Source: Leeuwenhoekiella sp044542075 (GTDB lineage: Bacteria > Bacteroidota > Bacteroidia > Flavobacteriales > Flavobacteriaceae). Taken from it: DNA of 64,000 nucleotides. Below, piece after piece: positions 35,469 to 44,191 of this stretch (within the stretch, counting starts at the first letter, position 1; each line of letters starts with the position of its first letter). Where the stretch lies: NCBI RefSeq assembly GCF_044542075.1, contig NZ_JBITTU010000005.1, positions 248,001 to 312,000 of the forward strand, written 5' to 3'. Both the position numbers and the translations under genes were made by a program. Under the pieces are notes generated by a model. The model was given only the letters and a program-made list of their open reading frames with translations, searched no databases and was not told the origin of the DNA.

Positions 35469-36476
35469 ATGAAATCAAGATTTATAGTTGGGGCGTTTGC
35501 AGTTTTAGCATTCATAGCCTGTAAAGAAAATAAAGACGATAAAGCTGAAAATGAAATTAAAGAAGTTTCGGTAGAAAAGAAAGGAGAAACCTATGCCGAA
35601 ATCTCTATAAAAGAAGGTGGAAGCTGGAATACGGAGACCAGAGAATATCTACAGGGAAGTTTTAAGAATGTTGACTTTCTGGAGGTACCAGCGGCCCATA
35701 CAGATCATTCCTGGTACATACGTTATGAAGGTCCCGGTTGGGAAAATAAGCAAGTGGCATACCGTTTATATCTAGACTGGCGTAATGCTCTTGATATATT
35801 TGGGAAACGCGTAGACACCTTAGTGTTGCCATATGTTGGTCAGGACGGTTTTGACTCGTATCATGAAAATGCACCCTGGGGACAAGACATTTTAAAAGCC
35901 GGTAAATCTATGGGTATAGGTGGTTATGGACGTTTTACAGGAGATACGATAGCACATTTTAATACGGTAGAAAAAACAACTGCCAAAGTTGATAATTCAG
36001 ATGAGGCCTCTTCAGTTACTATAAATTATACAGGTTGGAAAACAGGAGAGGTGATTACAGATCTTAAATCTGAAATAAGCATTTTTCCTGAAGATCGTTT
36101 CTTAAAAATAAGTTTAACTCCAGGCTCTGCAATCGAAGGATTAGCTACAGGTATTGTAAAGTTTGATGATATTGCGCGTATTGAGCAGACTAGTGAAAAT
36201 GGTAAGTGGGCGTATATAGCAACCTATGGTAAACAAACACTTGCAGGAGTAGATGATCAATTAGGAATGGCATTATTTTATAAGACAGAGCAAGCTACAG
36301 TTGCAGAAGGGCCTCATGATCATTTAGTAGTGTTTAACCCTTCAGTAGCAACACAAACTTATTACATTATAGCAGCCTGGGATCAGGAAAAAGACGGTAT
36401 AACCAATGAAGAAAGCTTTAAACTAGACTTAAAACTGAAACTTCAAAAGCTAGATGCAGAAGGTGTACTAGAATAA
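35469..36476 (+). CDS. DUF4861 family lipoprotein
   Basis: This 335-residue protein has a lipobox A-F-I-A-C (Cys18). The mature part is beta-rich with H-x-D-H-S-W-Y-I-R-Y-E-G-P-G-W-E-N-K-Q-V-A-Y-R-L-Y-L-D-W-R-N-A, H-E-N-A-P-W-G-Q-D-I-L-K and a G-x-S-M-G-I-G-G-Y segment. These are features of DUF4861 proteins found next to pectin and other uronate-degrading genes in Bacteroidota. The many conserved Trp, His and Asp residues suggest carbohydrate binding or catalysis, perhaps a galactose-mutarotase-like fold, but the activity is unknown to me. It lies 23 bases after GH105 and is probably co-transcribed. Confidence 0.78.
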   Translation: MKSRFIVGAFAVLAFIACKENKDDKAENEIKEVSVEKKGETYAEISIKEGGSWNTETREYLQGSFKNVDFLEVPAAHTDHSWYIRYEGPGWENKQVAYRLYLDWRNALDIFGKRVDTLVLPYVGQDGFDSYHENAPWGQDILKAGKSMGIGGYGRFTGDTIAHFNTVEKTTAKVDNSDEASSVTINYTGWKTGEVITDLKSEISIFPEDRFLKISLTPGSAIEGLATGIVKFDDIARIEQTSENGKWAYIATYGKQTLAGVDDQLGMALFYKTEQATVAEGPHDHLVVFNPSVATQTYYIIAAWDQEKDGITNEESFKLDLKLKLQKLDAEGVLE

Positions 36477-36650
36477 TTGCCTACGATTTACCACACAGTA
36501 CAGGATGAGCCCTAAAAAATCTAAACTTATTTTTAGAGCAGTTCAATAATTAAGTAAGAACGGTAATAAAACAGAAATGTATATTTTACATTTAAAAAAG
36601 GATTCGTAAATTACCGTCTTTAAGAAATTACAATATTTAAAATAATAACC

Positions 36651-37484
36651 ATGACAAACTCAGAATTTAGATACGCACACCATCCGGAAGATGTGAAAAG
36701 ATATACTACTCAAGAACTTAGAGCGCATTTCTTAATTCCGAATGTGTTTGTGAAAGATGAGATAAATCTAACCTATACGATGTATGACCGTTACATCGCG
36801 GGCGGTGCGTTCCCGGTAAGTAAAGCTTTAAAGTTAGAGCCTATAGATGATTTAAAGGCCGAAAATTTCTTAGATCGTCGGGAATTAGGAGTTATCAATG
36901 TAGGCGGTAAAGGTAAAATCACTGTTGATGGTACTGTTTATGAACTTTTAAATAAGGAAGCACTTTACATAGGTAAAGGAGTCAAAGAAGTGATTTTTGA
37001 AGCAACAGAAGAGCAGCCGTATTTCTATATAAATTCAGCTCCTGCACATCACGCGTATCCTACCAAGAAAGTAACTAAGAACGAAGCAGAAATTGTTGAA
37101 TTAGGCGACACAAAATATTCTAATAAACGTACTATAAACAAGCTTCTTGTAAACAGCGTTGTAGATACTTGCCAACTACAAATGGGAATGACAGAGTTAG
37201 CTCCCGGAAATGTATGGAACACAATGCCGGCGCATACCCATACACGCAGAATGGAAGTGTATTTCTATTTTGATCTTGAAGAGGGGCAGACCATTAGCCA
37301 CTTTATGGGGCAACCAGACGAAACCCGTCATATATTTATGAAAAACCACCAGGCAGTAATATCACCAGAATGGTCTATTCATTCAGGTGCAGGGACTTCT
37401 AACTATACCTTTATTTGGGGAATGGCAGGTGAGAATATGGATTATGGAGATATGGATGGCGTTTCACCAGAAGATTTAAAATAA
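36651..37484 (+). CDS. kduI: 5-dehydro-4-deoxy-D-glucuronate isomerase
   Basis: This 277-residue cupin enzyme isomerises 5-keto-4-deoxyuronate (DKI), formed from unsaturated uronates, to 2,5-diketo-3-deoxygluconate. Family signatures are R-Y-x-x-H-P-E-D-V-K near residue 6-16, F-D-R-R-E-x-G-V-I-N-V-G-G-type L-D-R-R-E-L-G-V-I-N-V-G-G-K-G, and the metal-binding M-P-A-H-T-H-T-R-R-M-E-V-Y-F-Y-F around residues 194-210. It is cytoplasmic. The stop lies one base before kduD, and a 174-base gap separates it from the DUF4861 gene. No strong promoter was found in that gap. Confidence 0.95.
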   Translation: MTNSEFRYAHHPEDVKRYTTQELRAHFLIPNVFVKDEINLTYTMYDRYIAGGAFPVSKALKLEPIDDLKAENFLDRRELGVINVGGKGKITVDGTVYELLNKEALYIGKGVKEVIFEATEEQPYFYINSAPAHHAYPTKKVTKNEAEIVELGDTKYSNKRTINKLLVNSVVDTCQLQMGMTELAPGNVWNTMPAHTHTRRMEVYFYFDLEEGQTISHFMGQPDETRHIFMKNHQAVISPEWSIHSGAGTSNYTFIWGMAGENMDYGDMDGVSPEDLK

Positions 37485-37485
37485 C

Positions 37486-38247
37486 ATGAGTTTATTCAGT
37501 TTAGAAGGTAAAACAGCTTTAGTTACAGGCTGTAAAAGAGGAATAGGTTTCGCAATGGCGGAAGCTCTTGCAGAAGCGGGAGCAGATATTTTGGGAGTTT
37601 CGGCTTCTTTAGAGACCTCAGGTTCTGCAATAGAAAAAGCAGTTTTAAAAACCGGCAGAAAATTTACTGGCTACCAATGTGATTTTTCAGATCGTAAATC
37701 ACTCTATGCTTTTATAGAAAAAGTAAAAGCAGAAAATCCAACAATAGATATTTTAGTGAATAATGCAGGTACCATTTTGCGCGCTCCTGCAGCAGAACAC
37801 AGCGATGAATACTGGGATAAAGTAATTGAAGTAAATCAAAATGCACAGTTTATTTTAAGTAGGGAGATGGGCAAAGAAATGATAAAAAGAGGTAGTGGTA
37901 AGGTGATTTTTACCGCTTCGCTTTTAACATTTCAAGGCGGAATTACGGTTCCAGGCTATGCAGCTTCAAAAGGTGCTATAGGTCAACTTACAATGGCGTT
38001 GTCTAATGAGTGGGCAGGTAAGGGAGTTCAGGTAAATGCAATCGCTCCGGGATATATCGCAACAGATAATACAGAAGCATTGCGCGACGATCCTGAGCGT
38101 AGTTCTTCAATTTTAGGAAGAATTCCTGCTGGCAGATGGGGACAGCCAGATGATTTTAAAGGCCCTATAATATTTTTAGCTTCAAAAGCCAGCGATTATA
38201 TGAGTGGTCATGTGATGACTGTAGACGGTGGCTGGATGGGTAGATAA
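37486..38247 (+). CDS. kduD: 2-dehydro-3-deoxy-D-gluconate 5-dehydrogenase
   Basis: This 253-residue short-chain dehydrogenase reduces 2,5-diketo-3-deoxygluconate to 2-keto-3-deoxygluconate with NAD(P)H. It starts S-L-F-S-L-E-G-K-T-A-L-V-T-G-C-K-R-G-I-G, a Rossmann T-G-x3-G-I-G site. N-N-A-G is near residue 90, a catalytic Ser lies in T-A-S-L-L, Y-A-A-S-K supplies Tyr and Lys, and the end is V-D-G-G-W-M-G-R as in KduD. The start lies one base after kduI's stop, so the two are probably translationally coupled. Confidence 0.95.
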   Translation: MSLFSLEGKTALVTGCKRGIGFAMAEALAEAGADILGVSASLETSGSAIEKAVLKTGRKFTGYQCDFSDRKSLYAFIEKVKAENPTIDILVNNAGTILRAPAAEHSDEYWDKVIEVNQNAQFILSREMGKEMIKRGSGKVIFTASLLTFQGGITVPGYAASKGAIGQLTMALSNEWAGKGVQVNAIAPGYIATDNTEALRDDPERSSSILGRIPAGRWGQPDDFKGPIIFLASKASDYMSGHVMTVDGGWMGR

Positions 38248-38300
38248 TTTTTTATTCCATAGATAAAATCTCTTTTTTAGATCGTAATACGTTAATACAA

Positions 38301-39728
38301 ATGAGTTCAACTAAGACGTCAAGTCACGTAAATAGCACGTTTATCACAGATAATTTTTTACTGCAAAACAAATTTGCAGAAGATTTGTATCATTATTATG
38401 CTGCTTCACAGCCTATAATAGATTATCACAATCATTTGCCACCTGCAGAGATTCTTGCAGACCATCAGTTTGAAAATCTTACTCAGGTTTGGTTAAAAGG
38501 AGATCATTATAAATGGCGTGCAATGCGTGCGTTAGGTATAGATGAACGTTTTATTACCGGTGATGCTACAGATGAAGAGAAGTTTTTAGCCTGGGCAAAA
38601 ACGGTTCCGCATACCCTGCGTAATCCATTATATCACTGGACGCATTTAGAATTAAAACGCTATTTTGATATTGATGAATTGCTAAATGAAGAAACCGGAC
38701 CGGCTATTTATAAAGAGGTAAACCGAAAGCTTCAAACTCCTGAGTATAGCGTACACGGGCTGCTTAAAAAAATGAATGTAGAGACCGTTTGTACAACAGA
38801 AGACCCTCTAGATTCACTCGAATTTCACAAAGCTTTTGATGCTAAAAAAGCGGGACTCAAAATGAGTACCGCATTTAGACCAGATAAAGCAATCTTAGTA
38901 GAAGCTGATACTTACAATGCATACCTTGATGATTTAGCAGACGTTTCGGGGGTTCCTATTGATGCTTATGAAGATTTAAAAGAAGCATTACGTAAGCGTA
39001 TCGAATATTTTAATGAAAACGGATGCACGCTTTGTGATCACGGTTTAAATTATGTTTCCTGGGAGCCGGCATCAGAAGAAGAGGTTAAGCAACTATTTAA
39101 AAAACGAAGAGGCGGTGCTCAATTAACACATCTCGAAGCAGAACAATTTAAAACCGCAATTCTGGTATTTTTAGGAGAAGCGTATCACGAATTTGGGTGG
39201 GTACAGCAGTTTCATCTAGGTGCATTACGTAACAATAATAAGCGCATGCTTAGTCAGTTAGGCCCGGATACCGGCTGGGATTCTATAGGAGATTATAAGC
39301 AGGCAGAAGGTTTATCAAACTTTTTAAATGCACTTGATAGTAAAGACAAATTAGCAAAGACAATCATCTACAACCTTAATCCTGCAGACAATGAGATTTT
39401 TGCAACGATGATAGGTAACTTTAATGATGGTAGTGTACGAGGCAAAGTCCAATGGGGATCTGGCTGGTGGTTTTTAGACCAGAAAGACGGTATGGAAAAA
39501 CAATTGAATGCGCTTTCAAATATGGGCCTGGTAAGTTGTTTTATAGGTATGCTTACAGATAGTAGAAGCTTTTTGTCGTTTCCGCGTCACGAATATTTTA
39601 GACGTATACTTTGTAATTTATTAGGTAAAGAAATGGCAGCGGGAGAAATCCCAAAAGATATGAATCTAGTCGGTGAAATGGTGGCTAATATAAGTTATCA
39701 CAATGCTAAAAATTATTTCAACTTTTAA
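38301..39728 (+). CDS. uxaC: Uronate isomerase (glucuronate/galacturonate isomerase)
   Basis: This 475-residue amidohydrolase-superfamily enzyme converts D-galacturonate to D-tagaturonate and D-glucuronate to D-fructuronate. The metal site H-x-H occurs in I-D-Y-H-N-H-L-P-P near residue 40. N-P-L-Y-H-W-T-H-L-E-L, V-C-T-T-E-D-P-L-D, F-H-L-G-A-L-R-N-N-N, and the C-terminal W-G-S-G-W-W-F and T-D-S-R-S-F-L-S-F-P-R-H-E-Y-F-R are all conserved in UxaC. The length is usual. It sits between kduD and kdgK, 5 bases before the latter. Confidence 0.97.
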   Translation: MSSTKTSSHVNSTFITDNFLLQNKFAEDLYHYYAASQPIIDYHNHLPPAEILADHQFENLTQVWLKGDHYKWRAMRALGIDERFITGDATDEEKFLAWAKTVPHTLRNPLYHWTHLELKRYFDIDELLNEETGPAIYKEVNRKLQTPEYSVHGLLKKMNVETVCTTEDPLDSLEFHKAFDAKKAGLKMSTAFRPDKAILVEADTYNAYLDDLADVSGVPIDAYEDLKEALRKRIEYFNENGCTLCDHGLNYVSWEPASEEEVKQLFKKRRGGAQLTHLEAEQFKTAILVFLGEAYHEFGWVQQFHLGALRNNNKRMLSQLGPDTGWDSIGDYKQAEGLSNFLNALDSKDKLAKTIIYNLNPADNEIFATMIGNFNDGSVRGKVQWGSGWWFLDQKDGMEKQLNALSNMGLVSCFIGMLTDSRSFLSFPRHEYFRRILCNLLGKEMAAGEIPKDMNLVGEMVANISYHNAKNYFNF

Positions 39729-39733
39729 AGTTA

Positions 39734-40741
39734 ATGGCTGAAACAAAAAACATAGTAACCTTTGGTGAAGTGTTGATGCGTCTTTCTCCTGCAGAGAATC
39801 GTAAACTAATGCAGGCAACTTCTTTAGACTTTTTCTTTGGAGGTACAGAGATGAATGTAGGTGCTTCATTATCATATTTAGGCGAATCTGTAAAGCATAT
39901 CACAGCAGTTTCTAACGACCTCGTAGGTGATGCAGCCATTGCGAGTATGCGTCAATACGGCCTCGATGTTTCTTCAGTGCAAAAGGTAAATCATCCTATA
40001 GGACAATATTTGCTTGAAGTAGGCTCGGGAATGCGCAGCAGCCAGATTGCTTATAACAGACTCAACGGCTCCTTTGCTAATATTCAGGAAATAGATTGGG
40101 ATATTCAATTTGAAGATGCAGATTTCTTCCACTGGACCGGGATTTCTCCCGCAATTTCAGAAGGAGCATATCAAACTTTGAAGGCCGCTTTAGTTTCCGC
40201 GAATGCGAAAGGATTACAAATTACCGCAGATCCTGCATACCGAAGTAATTTATGGCAATATGGCCGTAATGGTCAGGAAGTTTTAAAAGAACTGGTAAGC
40301 TTATCTACAATTTTTATTGGGGGTGTAAATGAGATTAATGAGATTTTAGGAAGTTCATTTAAACAAGATAAAGAAGGTTTTATTGAAGCCAGTAAATACC
40401 TATTGAATGCCTGCCCCAATATCACACAGGTTTTTGATAAAATACGTACCGGTTTAAGCGCCTCGTGGCAAAAAATTTACGGGAGAGCCTGGGTTAATAA
40501 CACCTACTTAGAAACGTCTGAATTAGAAATTACGCAGGTAGTAGATCGTATAGGTACCGGTGATGCTTATGCAGCAGGGCTTATTTATGGTTTAAGACAT
40601 TTTGATGCCGAGAAAGCGCTTGATTTTGCAAATGCTGCCTGTGCTTTAAAGCATACCATTTTAGGAGATGTAAACCTTGTTTCGGTAGCAGAAATCACAG
40701 AAGTGATGCACGGAAATACAGGAGGAAGAATTAAAAGATAA
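39734..40741 (+). CDS. kdgK: 2-keto-3-deoxygluconate kinase (PfkB family)
   Basis: This 335-residue sugar kinase phosphorylates KDG to KDPG. PfkB features are F-G-E-V-L-M-R-L near residue 10, G-G-T-E-M-N-V-G-A-S-L-S-Y-L-G at 36-50, and the C-terminal anion-hole motif D-R-I-G-T-G-D-A-Y-A-A-G with the catalytic Asp. R-S-S-Q-I-A-Y-N-R in the sugar site matches KdgK. It collects KDG from all three upstream branches (KduD, UxaA, UxuA). It is followed 10 bases later by the aldolase gene. Confidence 0.93.
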   Translation: MAETKNIVTFGEVLMRLSPAENRKLMQATSLDFFFGGTEMNVGASLSYLGESVKHITAVSNDLVGDAAIASMRQYGLDVSSVQKVNHPIGQYLLEVGSGMRSSQIAYNRLNGSFANIQEIDWDIQFEDADFFHWTGISPAISEGAYQTLKAALVSANAKGLQITADPAYRSNLWQYGRNGQEVLKELVSLSTIFIGGVNEINEILGSSFKQDKEGFIEASKYLLNACPNITQVFDKIRTGLSASWQKIYGRAWVNNTYLETSELEITQVVDRIGTGDAYAAGLIYGLRHFDAEKALDFANAACALKHTILGDVNLVSVAEITEVMHGNTGGRIKR

Positions 40742-40751
40742 TACACAAATA

Positions 40752-41423
40752 ATGGCAAGATATACGCGAATAGAAGCGGTTACCCGAATGCACGAAAACG
40801 GAATTGTTCCGGTTTTTTATCATCAGGATATTGAAGTTTGTAAACAGATTTTAAAAGCCTGTTACGATGGGGGATCTCGTGTTTTTGAGTTCACAAATAG
40901 AGGGGATTATGCACACGAGGTTTTTGGCGAATTAAATAAATATGCTAAAGCCAATCTTGATGGAATGATCTTAGGTGTTGGGTCTGTTTTAGATGCCGGT
41001 ACAACCTCATTATACCTACAGTTAGGAGCAGATTTTATAGTTTCTCCTATTGTAAATGCAGAAATGGCAAAGGCTTGCAACCGCAGAAAAGTGGGGTGGA
41101 TGCCCGGCTGTGGTTCGGTTACTGAAATCTCGTATGCTGAAGAATTAGGTGCAGAGGTAGTCAAGATTTTTCCGGGTCAGCAAGTGGGTGGACCAGATTT
41201 TGTAAAAGCGGTTAAGGGTCCGTTGCCCTGGGCGAGTATAATGCCTACAGGTGGTGTAAGCCCTACCGAAGAGAATTTAAAGTCCTGGTTTAATGCTGGT
41301 GTTCACTGTGTGGGAATTGGCTCAAAACTTTTTATTAAGAATGCTGAAGGTGCATTTGATTACACCGCAATAACAGCAAAAATTGAGGAAGCTCTTGATC
41401 TGGTTAAAAAAATTAGATCATGA
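40752..41423 (+). CDS. eda: KDPG/KHG aldolase
   Basis: This 223-residue class I aldolase cleaves 2-keto-3-deoxy-6-phosphogluconate into pyruvate and glyceraldehyde-3-phosphate. The Glu is in V-F-E-F-T-N-R-G near residue 41. G-V-G-S-V-L-D-A-G-T and F-I-V-S-P follow, and the Schiff-base lysine is in V-V-K-I-F-P-G. P-T-G-G-V-S supplies the phosphate loop. It is the last step of hexuronate breakdown. Its stop overlaps the next start (ATGA, 41420-41423), which couples it to the transporter genes. Confidence 0.95.
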   Translation: MARYTRIEAVTRMHENGIVPVFYHQDIEVCKQILKACYDGGSRVFEFTNRGDYAHEVFGELNKYAKANLDGMILGVGSVLDAGTTSLYLQLGADFIVSPIVNAEMAKACNRRKVGWMPGCGSVTEISYAEELGAEVVKIFPGQQVGGPDFVKAVKGPLPWASIMPTGGVSPTEENLKSWFNAGVHCVGIGSKLFIKNAEGAFDYTAITAKIEEALDLVKKIRS

Positions 41424-42406
41424 AAATTTACTCAAAATATATAGTATTCTTCCTAAGTACAGTATTACTTTTAAGCAGTTTTAGTTGTGCCGAAATAAGT
41501 GATACGCGGGTTATTAAACTTGCTCACGGCTTAGATGTTACACATCCCGTTCATAAAGCAATGGTCTTTATGGGAGAACGTCTTGAAGAAAAATCTGGAG
41601 GTAAATTATCTCTTGATATTTATCCCAGTCAACAATTAGGTTCAGAACGCGAGTGCCTAGAACTTTTGCAGATAGGAAGTCTGGGCATGACGAAAGTTTC
41701 AACTGGGGTTTTAGAAAATTTTGCACCTCAATTAAAAGTCTTTGGACTTCCATTTTTATTTAGAGATGCAGACCACCGTTTTGCGGTTTTAGAAGGTCCT
41801 ATAGGCGAAGAATTATTAAATGCAAGTGTTCCGCAACGACTTAAAGGCTTAACATTTTATGATGCCGGTAGTAGAAGTTTTTATACAAAAGAGCCTGTAG
41901 AGCATCCTGAAGATTTAAAAGGATTAAAGTTGCGTGTGATGGAAAGCCAGACCGCAATGAATATGGTTAAAAGTTTGGGAGGTTCTCCTACTCCAATCGC
42001 CTGGGGAGAGTTATATACAGCACTGCAACAGGGAGTCGTAGATGGTGCAGAAAACAATTTACCTAGTTTTTATCTATCTCATCACTACGAGGTTTGTAAA
42101 TACTTTATCGTTGATGAGCATACTGCTTTACCAGACGAATTATTAATAAGTACGGTAATCTGGAATAAGCTTTCTGAACAAGAACAAAAGTGGGTAAAAG
42201 AAGCCGCGATGGAGTCTCTAGAATATGAGAAAAAAATCTGGCACGAAGCCGAAATGGAAGCGCTAAGTGAAATTCAAAAAGCGGGGGTTAAAATTATTAG
42301 ACCAGAGAAAGAACCGTTTAGAGAATTAGTGCAACCTATGTACGCTGAATTTGAACAGAATCCCGAGATGAAAAAATTAATCGAAGCCATTCAAGCGGTA
42401 AAGTAA
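41420..42406 (+). CDS. dctP: TRAP transporter substrate-binding protein, DctP family, lipoprotein-like
   Basis: This 328-residue solute-binding protein opens I-K-L-A-H-G-L-D-V-T-H-P-V-H-K-A after its signal peptide. It shows the family core Y-P-S-Q-Q-L-G-S-E-R-E and the carboxylate-binding Arg in L-K-L-R-V-M-E-S, then W-G-E-L-Y-T-A-L-Q-Q-G-V-V-D-G-A-E-N-N. The signal peptide ends S-S-F-S-C (Cys23), a lipobox, so the protein may be membrane-anchored instead of free in the periplasm. From its place between eda and uxaB it probably binds galacturonate, glucuronate or unsaturated uronates. Confidence 0.92.
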   Translation: MKIYSKYIVFFLSTVLLLSSFSCAEISDTRVIKLAHGLDVTHPVHKAMVFMGERLEEKSGGKLSLDIYPSQQLGSERECLELLQIGSLGMTKVSTGVLENFAPQLKVFGLPFLFRDADHRFAVLEGPIGEELLNASVPQRLKGLTFYDAGSRSFYTKEPVEHPEDLKGLKLRVMESQTAMNMVKSLGGSPTPIAWGELYTALQQGVVDGAENNLPSFYLSHHYEVCKYFIVDEHTALPDELLISTVIWNKLSEQEQKWVKEAAMESLEYEKKIWHEAEMEALSEIQKAGVKIIRPEKEPFRELVQPMYAEFEQNPEMKKLIEAIQAVK

Positions 42407-42411
42407 GTAGT

Positions 42412-42882
42412 ATGAAAAAAACATTAGATAAAATATTAGGTTCGATTTTGGTTTTTTTGATGGCCTCAATCGTTATAGCAGTTCTTTGGCAAGTATTCTC
42501 TAGATATGTATTGCAATCTGCAAGTTCGTTTACCGAAGAGATTGCACGATATCTTTTAATATGGATAGGTATTCTGGGAGCTGCTTATGCTTCAGGACAG
42601 CAAGAGCATCTGGCAATTAATATTCTTCCGCCTAAATTAAATCCTGAAAACCGCATAAAGCTGCGTATCGGCATTAATATTTTGATTATGCTCTTTGCAT
42701 TTTTTGCATTAATCATAGGCGGAGGTAATTTAGTATATGTTAATTACGAGCTGGGACAATATTCTGCTGCTTTAGGTTTGCCTTTAGGAGTTGTGTATAT
42801 GGTTCTACCCATTAGCGGAATATTAGTAATTATTTATAAATCTATAGAATTAGCCAACCCTAAAAAATACTTGTTGTCATGA
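42412..42882 (+). CDS. dctQ: TRAP transporter small membrane subunit, DctQ family
   Basis: This 156-residue inner-membrane protein has four hydrophobic helices. The family marks are W-Q-V-F-S-R-Y-V-L near residues 25-33, and S-F-T-E-E-I-A-R-Y-L-L-I-W-I-G-I-L-G-A-A-Y-A near 39-60. It bridges the binding protein and the large subunit in a Na+-dependent importer. Its end overlaps dctM by four bases (ATGA), indicating translational coupling. Confidence 0.93.
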   Translation: MKKTLDKILGSILVFLMASIVIAVLWQVFSRYVLQSASSFTEEIARYLLIWIGILGAAYASGQQEHLAINILPPKLNPENRIKLRIGINILIMLFAFFALIIGGGNLVYVNYELGQYSAALGLPLGVVYMVLPISGILVIIYKSIELANPKKYLLS

Positions 42883-44165
42883 TTGAAATTTTAATCCTTG
42901 TACTTGTATTTTTTATACTTCTGGCAATAGGAGTTCCGGTGGCATGGTCTATCGGGATCTCGTGTTTACTTACCATAATGGTTTCTATAGATTCATTAGC
43001 CAGCTTTACAACCATTGCGCAGCGTATGGCAACTGGTCTCGATAGTTTTTCACTCCTCGCTATACCGCTGTTTGTACTGGCGGGACAAATAATGAATCAG
43101 GGTGGTATCGCCCTACGGCTTATAAATTTTGCCAAGGCTTTAATGGGGGCCCTGCCAGGAGGTCTTATCTATGTCAATGTTATTGCTGCGATGCTTTTTG
43201 GAGCAATATCAGGTTCTGCAGTAGCTGCAACCTCTGCAATAGGGGGTATTTTAGGACCATTTATGGAAAAAGAGAACTACTCAAAAGAATTTGGTGCAGC
43301 AATAAACATCACGGCATCTACTACAGGATTAGTGATACCGCCTTCTAATGTACTTATTGTTTATTCTTTGGCGAGTGGTGGTGTTTCTATTGCGTCCTTG
43401 TTTCTAGCTGGTTATATTCCTGGTATTTTAATGGGATTGTCACTTATGTTAGTCGCTGCATTTTGGATTAAGAAAAAAGGATATCCTGCGGGAGAGCGTA
43501 GTAGTATGGGTGTTGTTTTGCGCACTTTTTTTGATGCGTTACCTAGTTTATTTTTATTGGTTGTAGTTATTGGCGGGATCGTTACCGGTGTTTTTACCGC
43601 TACCGAAGCTTCAGGTATTGCCGTATTATACACCTTAGTTTTATCATTCGCCTATCGCGAATTAAAAATATCAAGTTTAAAAAGTATCTTTTTAAGTTCG
43701 GTAGGTACAACGGCGATTGTGATGTTACTAATTGCGACTTCTATGAGTATGTCGTGGGTGATGTCTTTTGAAAATATACCGCAGAACGTAAGCGCAGCTT
43801 TATTAGCACTAAGCGATAATAAATTTGTAATACTTATCATTATTAATGTCTTATTACTTTTTGTAGGTACGTTTATGGATATGACTCCGGCTGTTTTAAT
43901 TTTTACACCTATTTTCTTACCTGTGGTAACAAGTATGGGCGTAGATCCTGTGCAGTTTGGTATTATGATGGTAATGAATTTGTGTGTAGGATTATGTACA
44001 CCACCGGTGGGAGCCGTTCTTTTTATTGGAGTAGGGGTAGCAAAAACATCAATTCAAAAAATCATGAAACCGCTTTTACCGCTTTATGCAGTAATGGCTA
44101 TCGTTTTACTTTTAGTAACCTTTATACCGGCAATCAGTCTTTGGTTACCTTCTTTATTTGAATAA
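42879..44165 (+). CDS. dctM: TRAP transporter large permease subunit, DctM family
   Basis: This 428-residue inner-membrane permease has about twelve segments. DctM signatures include P-V-A-W-S-I-G, S-F-S-L-L-A-I-P-L-F-V-L-A-G, G-A-I-S-G-S-A-V-A-A-T-S-A-I-G and the clamshell segment F-L-L-V-V-V-I-G-G-I-V-T-G-V-F-T-A-T-E-A. P-P-V-G and G-T-F-M-D-M-T-P-A are near the end. With DctP and DctQ it forms an ion-driven importer for acids, here probably hexuronates. The gene order P-Q-M is standard. uxaB follows 26 bases later. Confidence 0.94.
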   Translation: MIEILILVLVFFILLAIGVPVAWSIGISCLLTIMVSIDSLASFTTIAQRMATGLDSFSLLAIPLFVLAGQIMNQGGIALRLINFAKALMGALPGGLIYVNVIAAMLFGAISGSAVAATSAIGGILGPFMEKENYSKEFGAAINITASTTGLVIPPSNVLIVYSLASGGVSIASLFLAGYIPGILMGLSLMLVAAFWIKKKGYPAGERSSMGVVLRTFFDALPSLFLLVVVIGGIVTGVFTATEASGIAVLYTLVLSFAYRELKISSLKSIFLSSVGTTAIVMLLIATSMSMSWVMSFENIPQNVSAALLALSDNKFVILIIINVLLLFVGTFMDMTPAVLIFTPIFLPVVTSMGVDPVQFGIMMVMNLCVGLCTPPVGAVLFIGVGVAKTSIQKIMKPLLPLYAVMAIVLLLVTFIPAISLWLPSLFE

Positions 44166-44191
44166 TTTAAATCCCTAACGTAAACAACCCG

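Noticed and set aside
36577..36594. Internal promoter before kduI (TACATTTA)
   Set aside because: No TTTG lies 19 bases upstream and no AATCG-type site is nearby; read-through from the GH105 promoter explains expression equally well.
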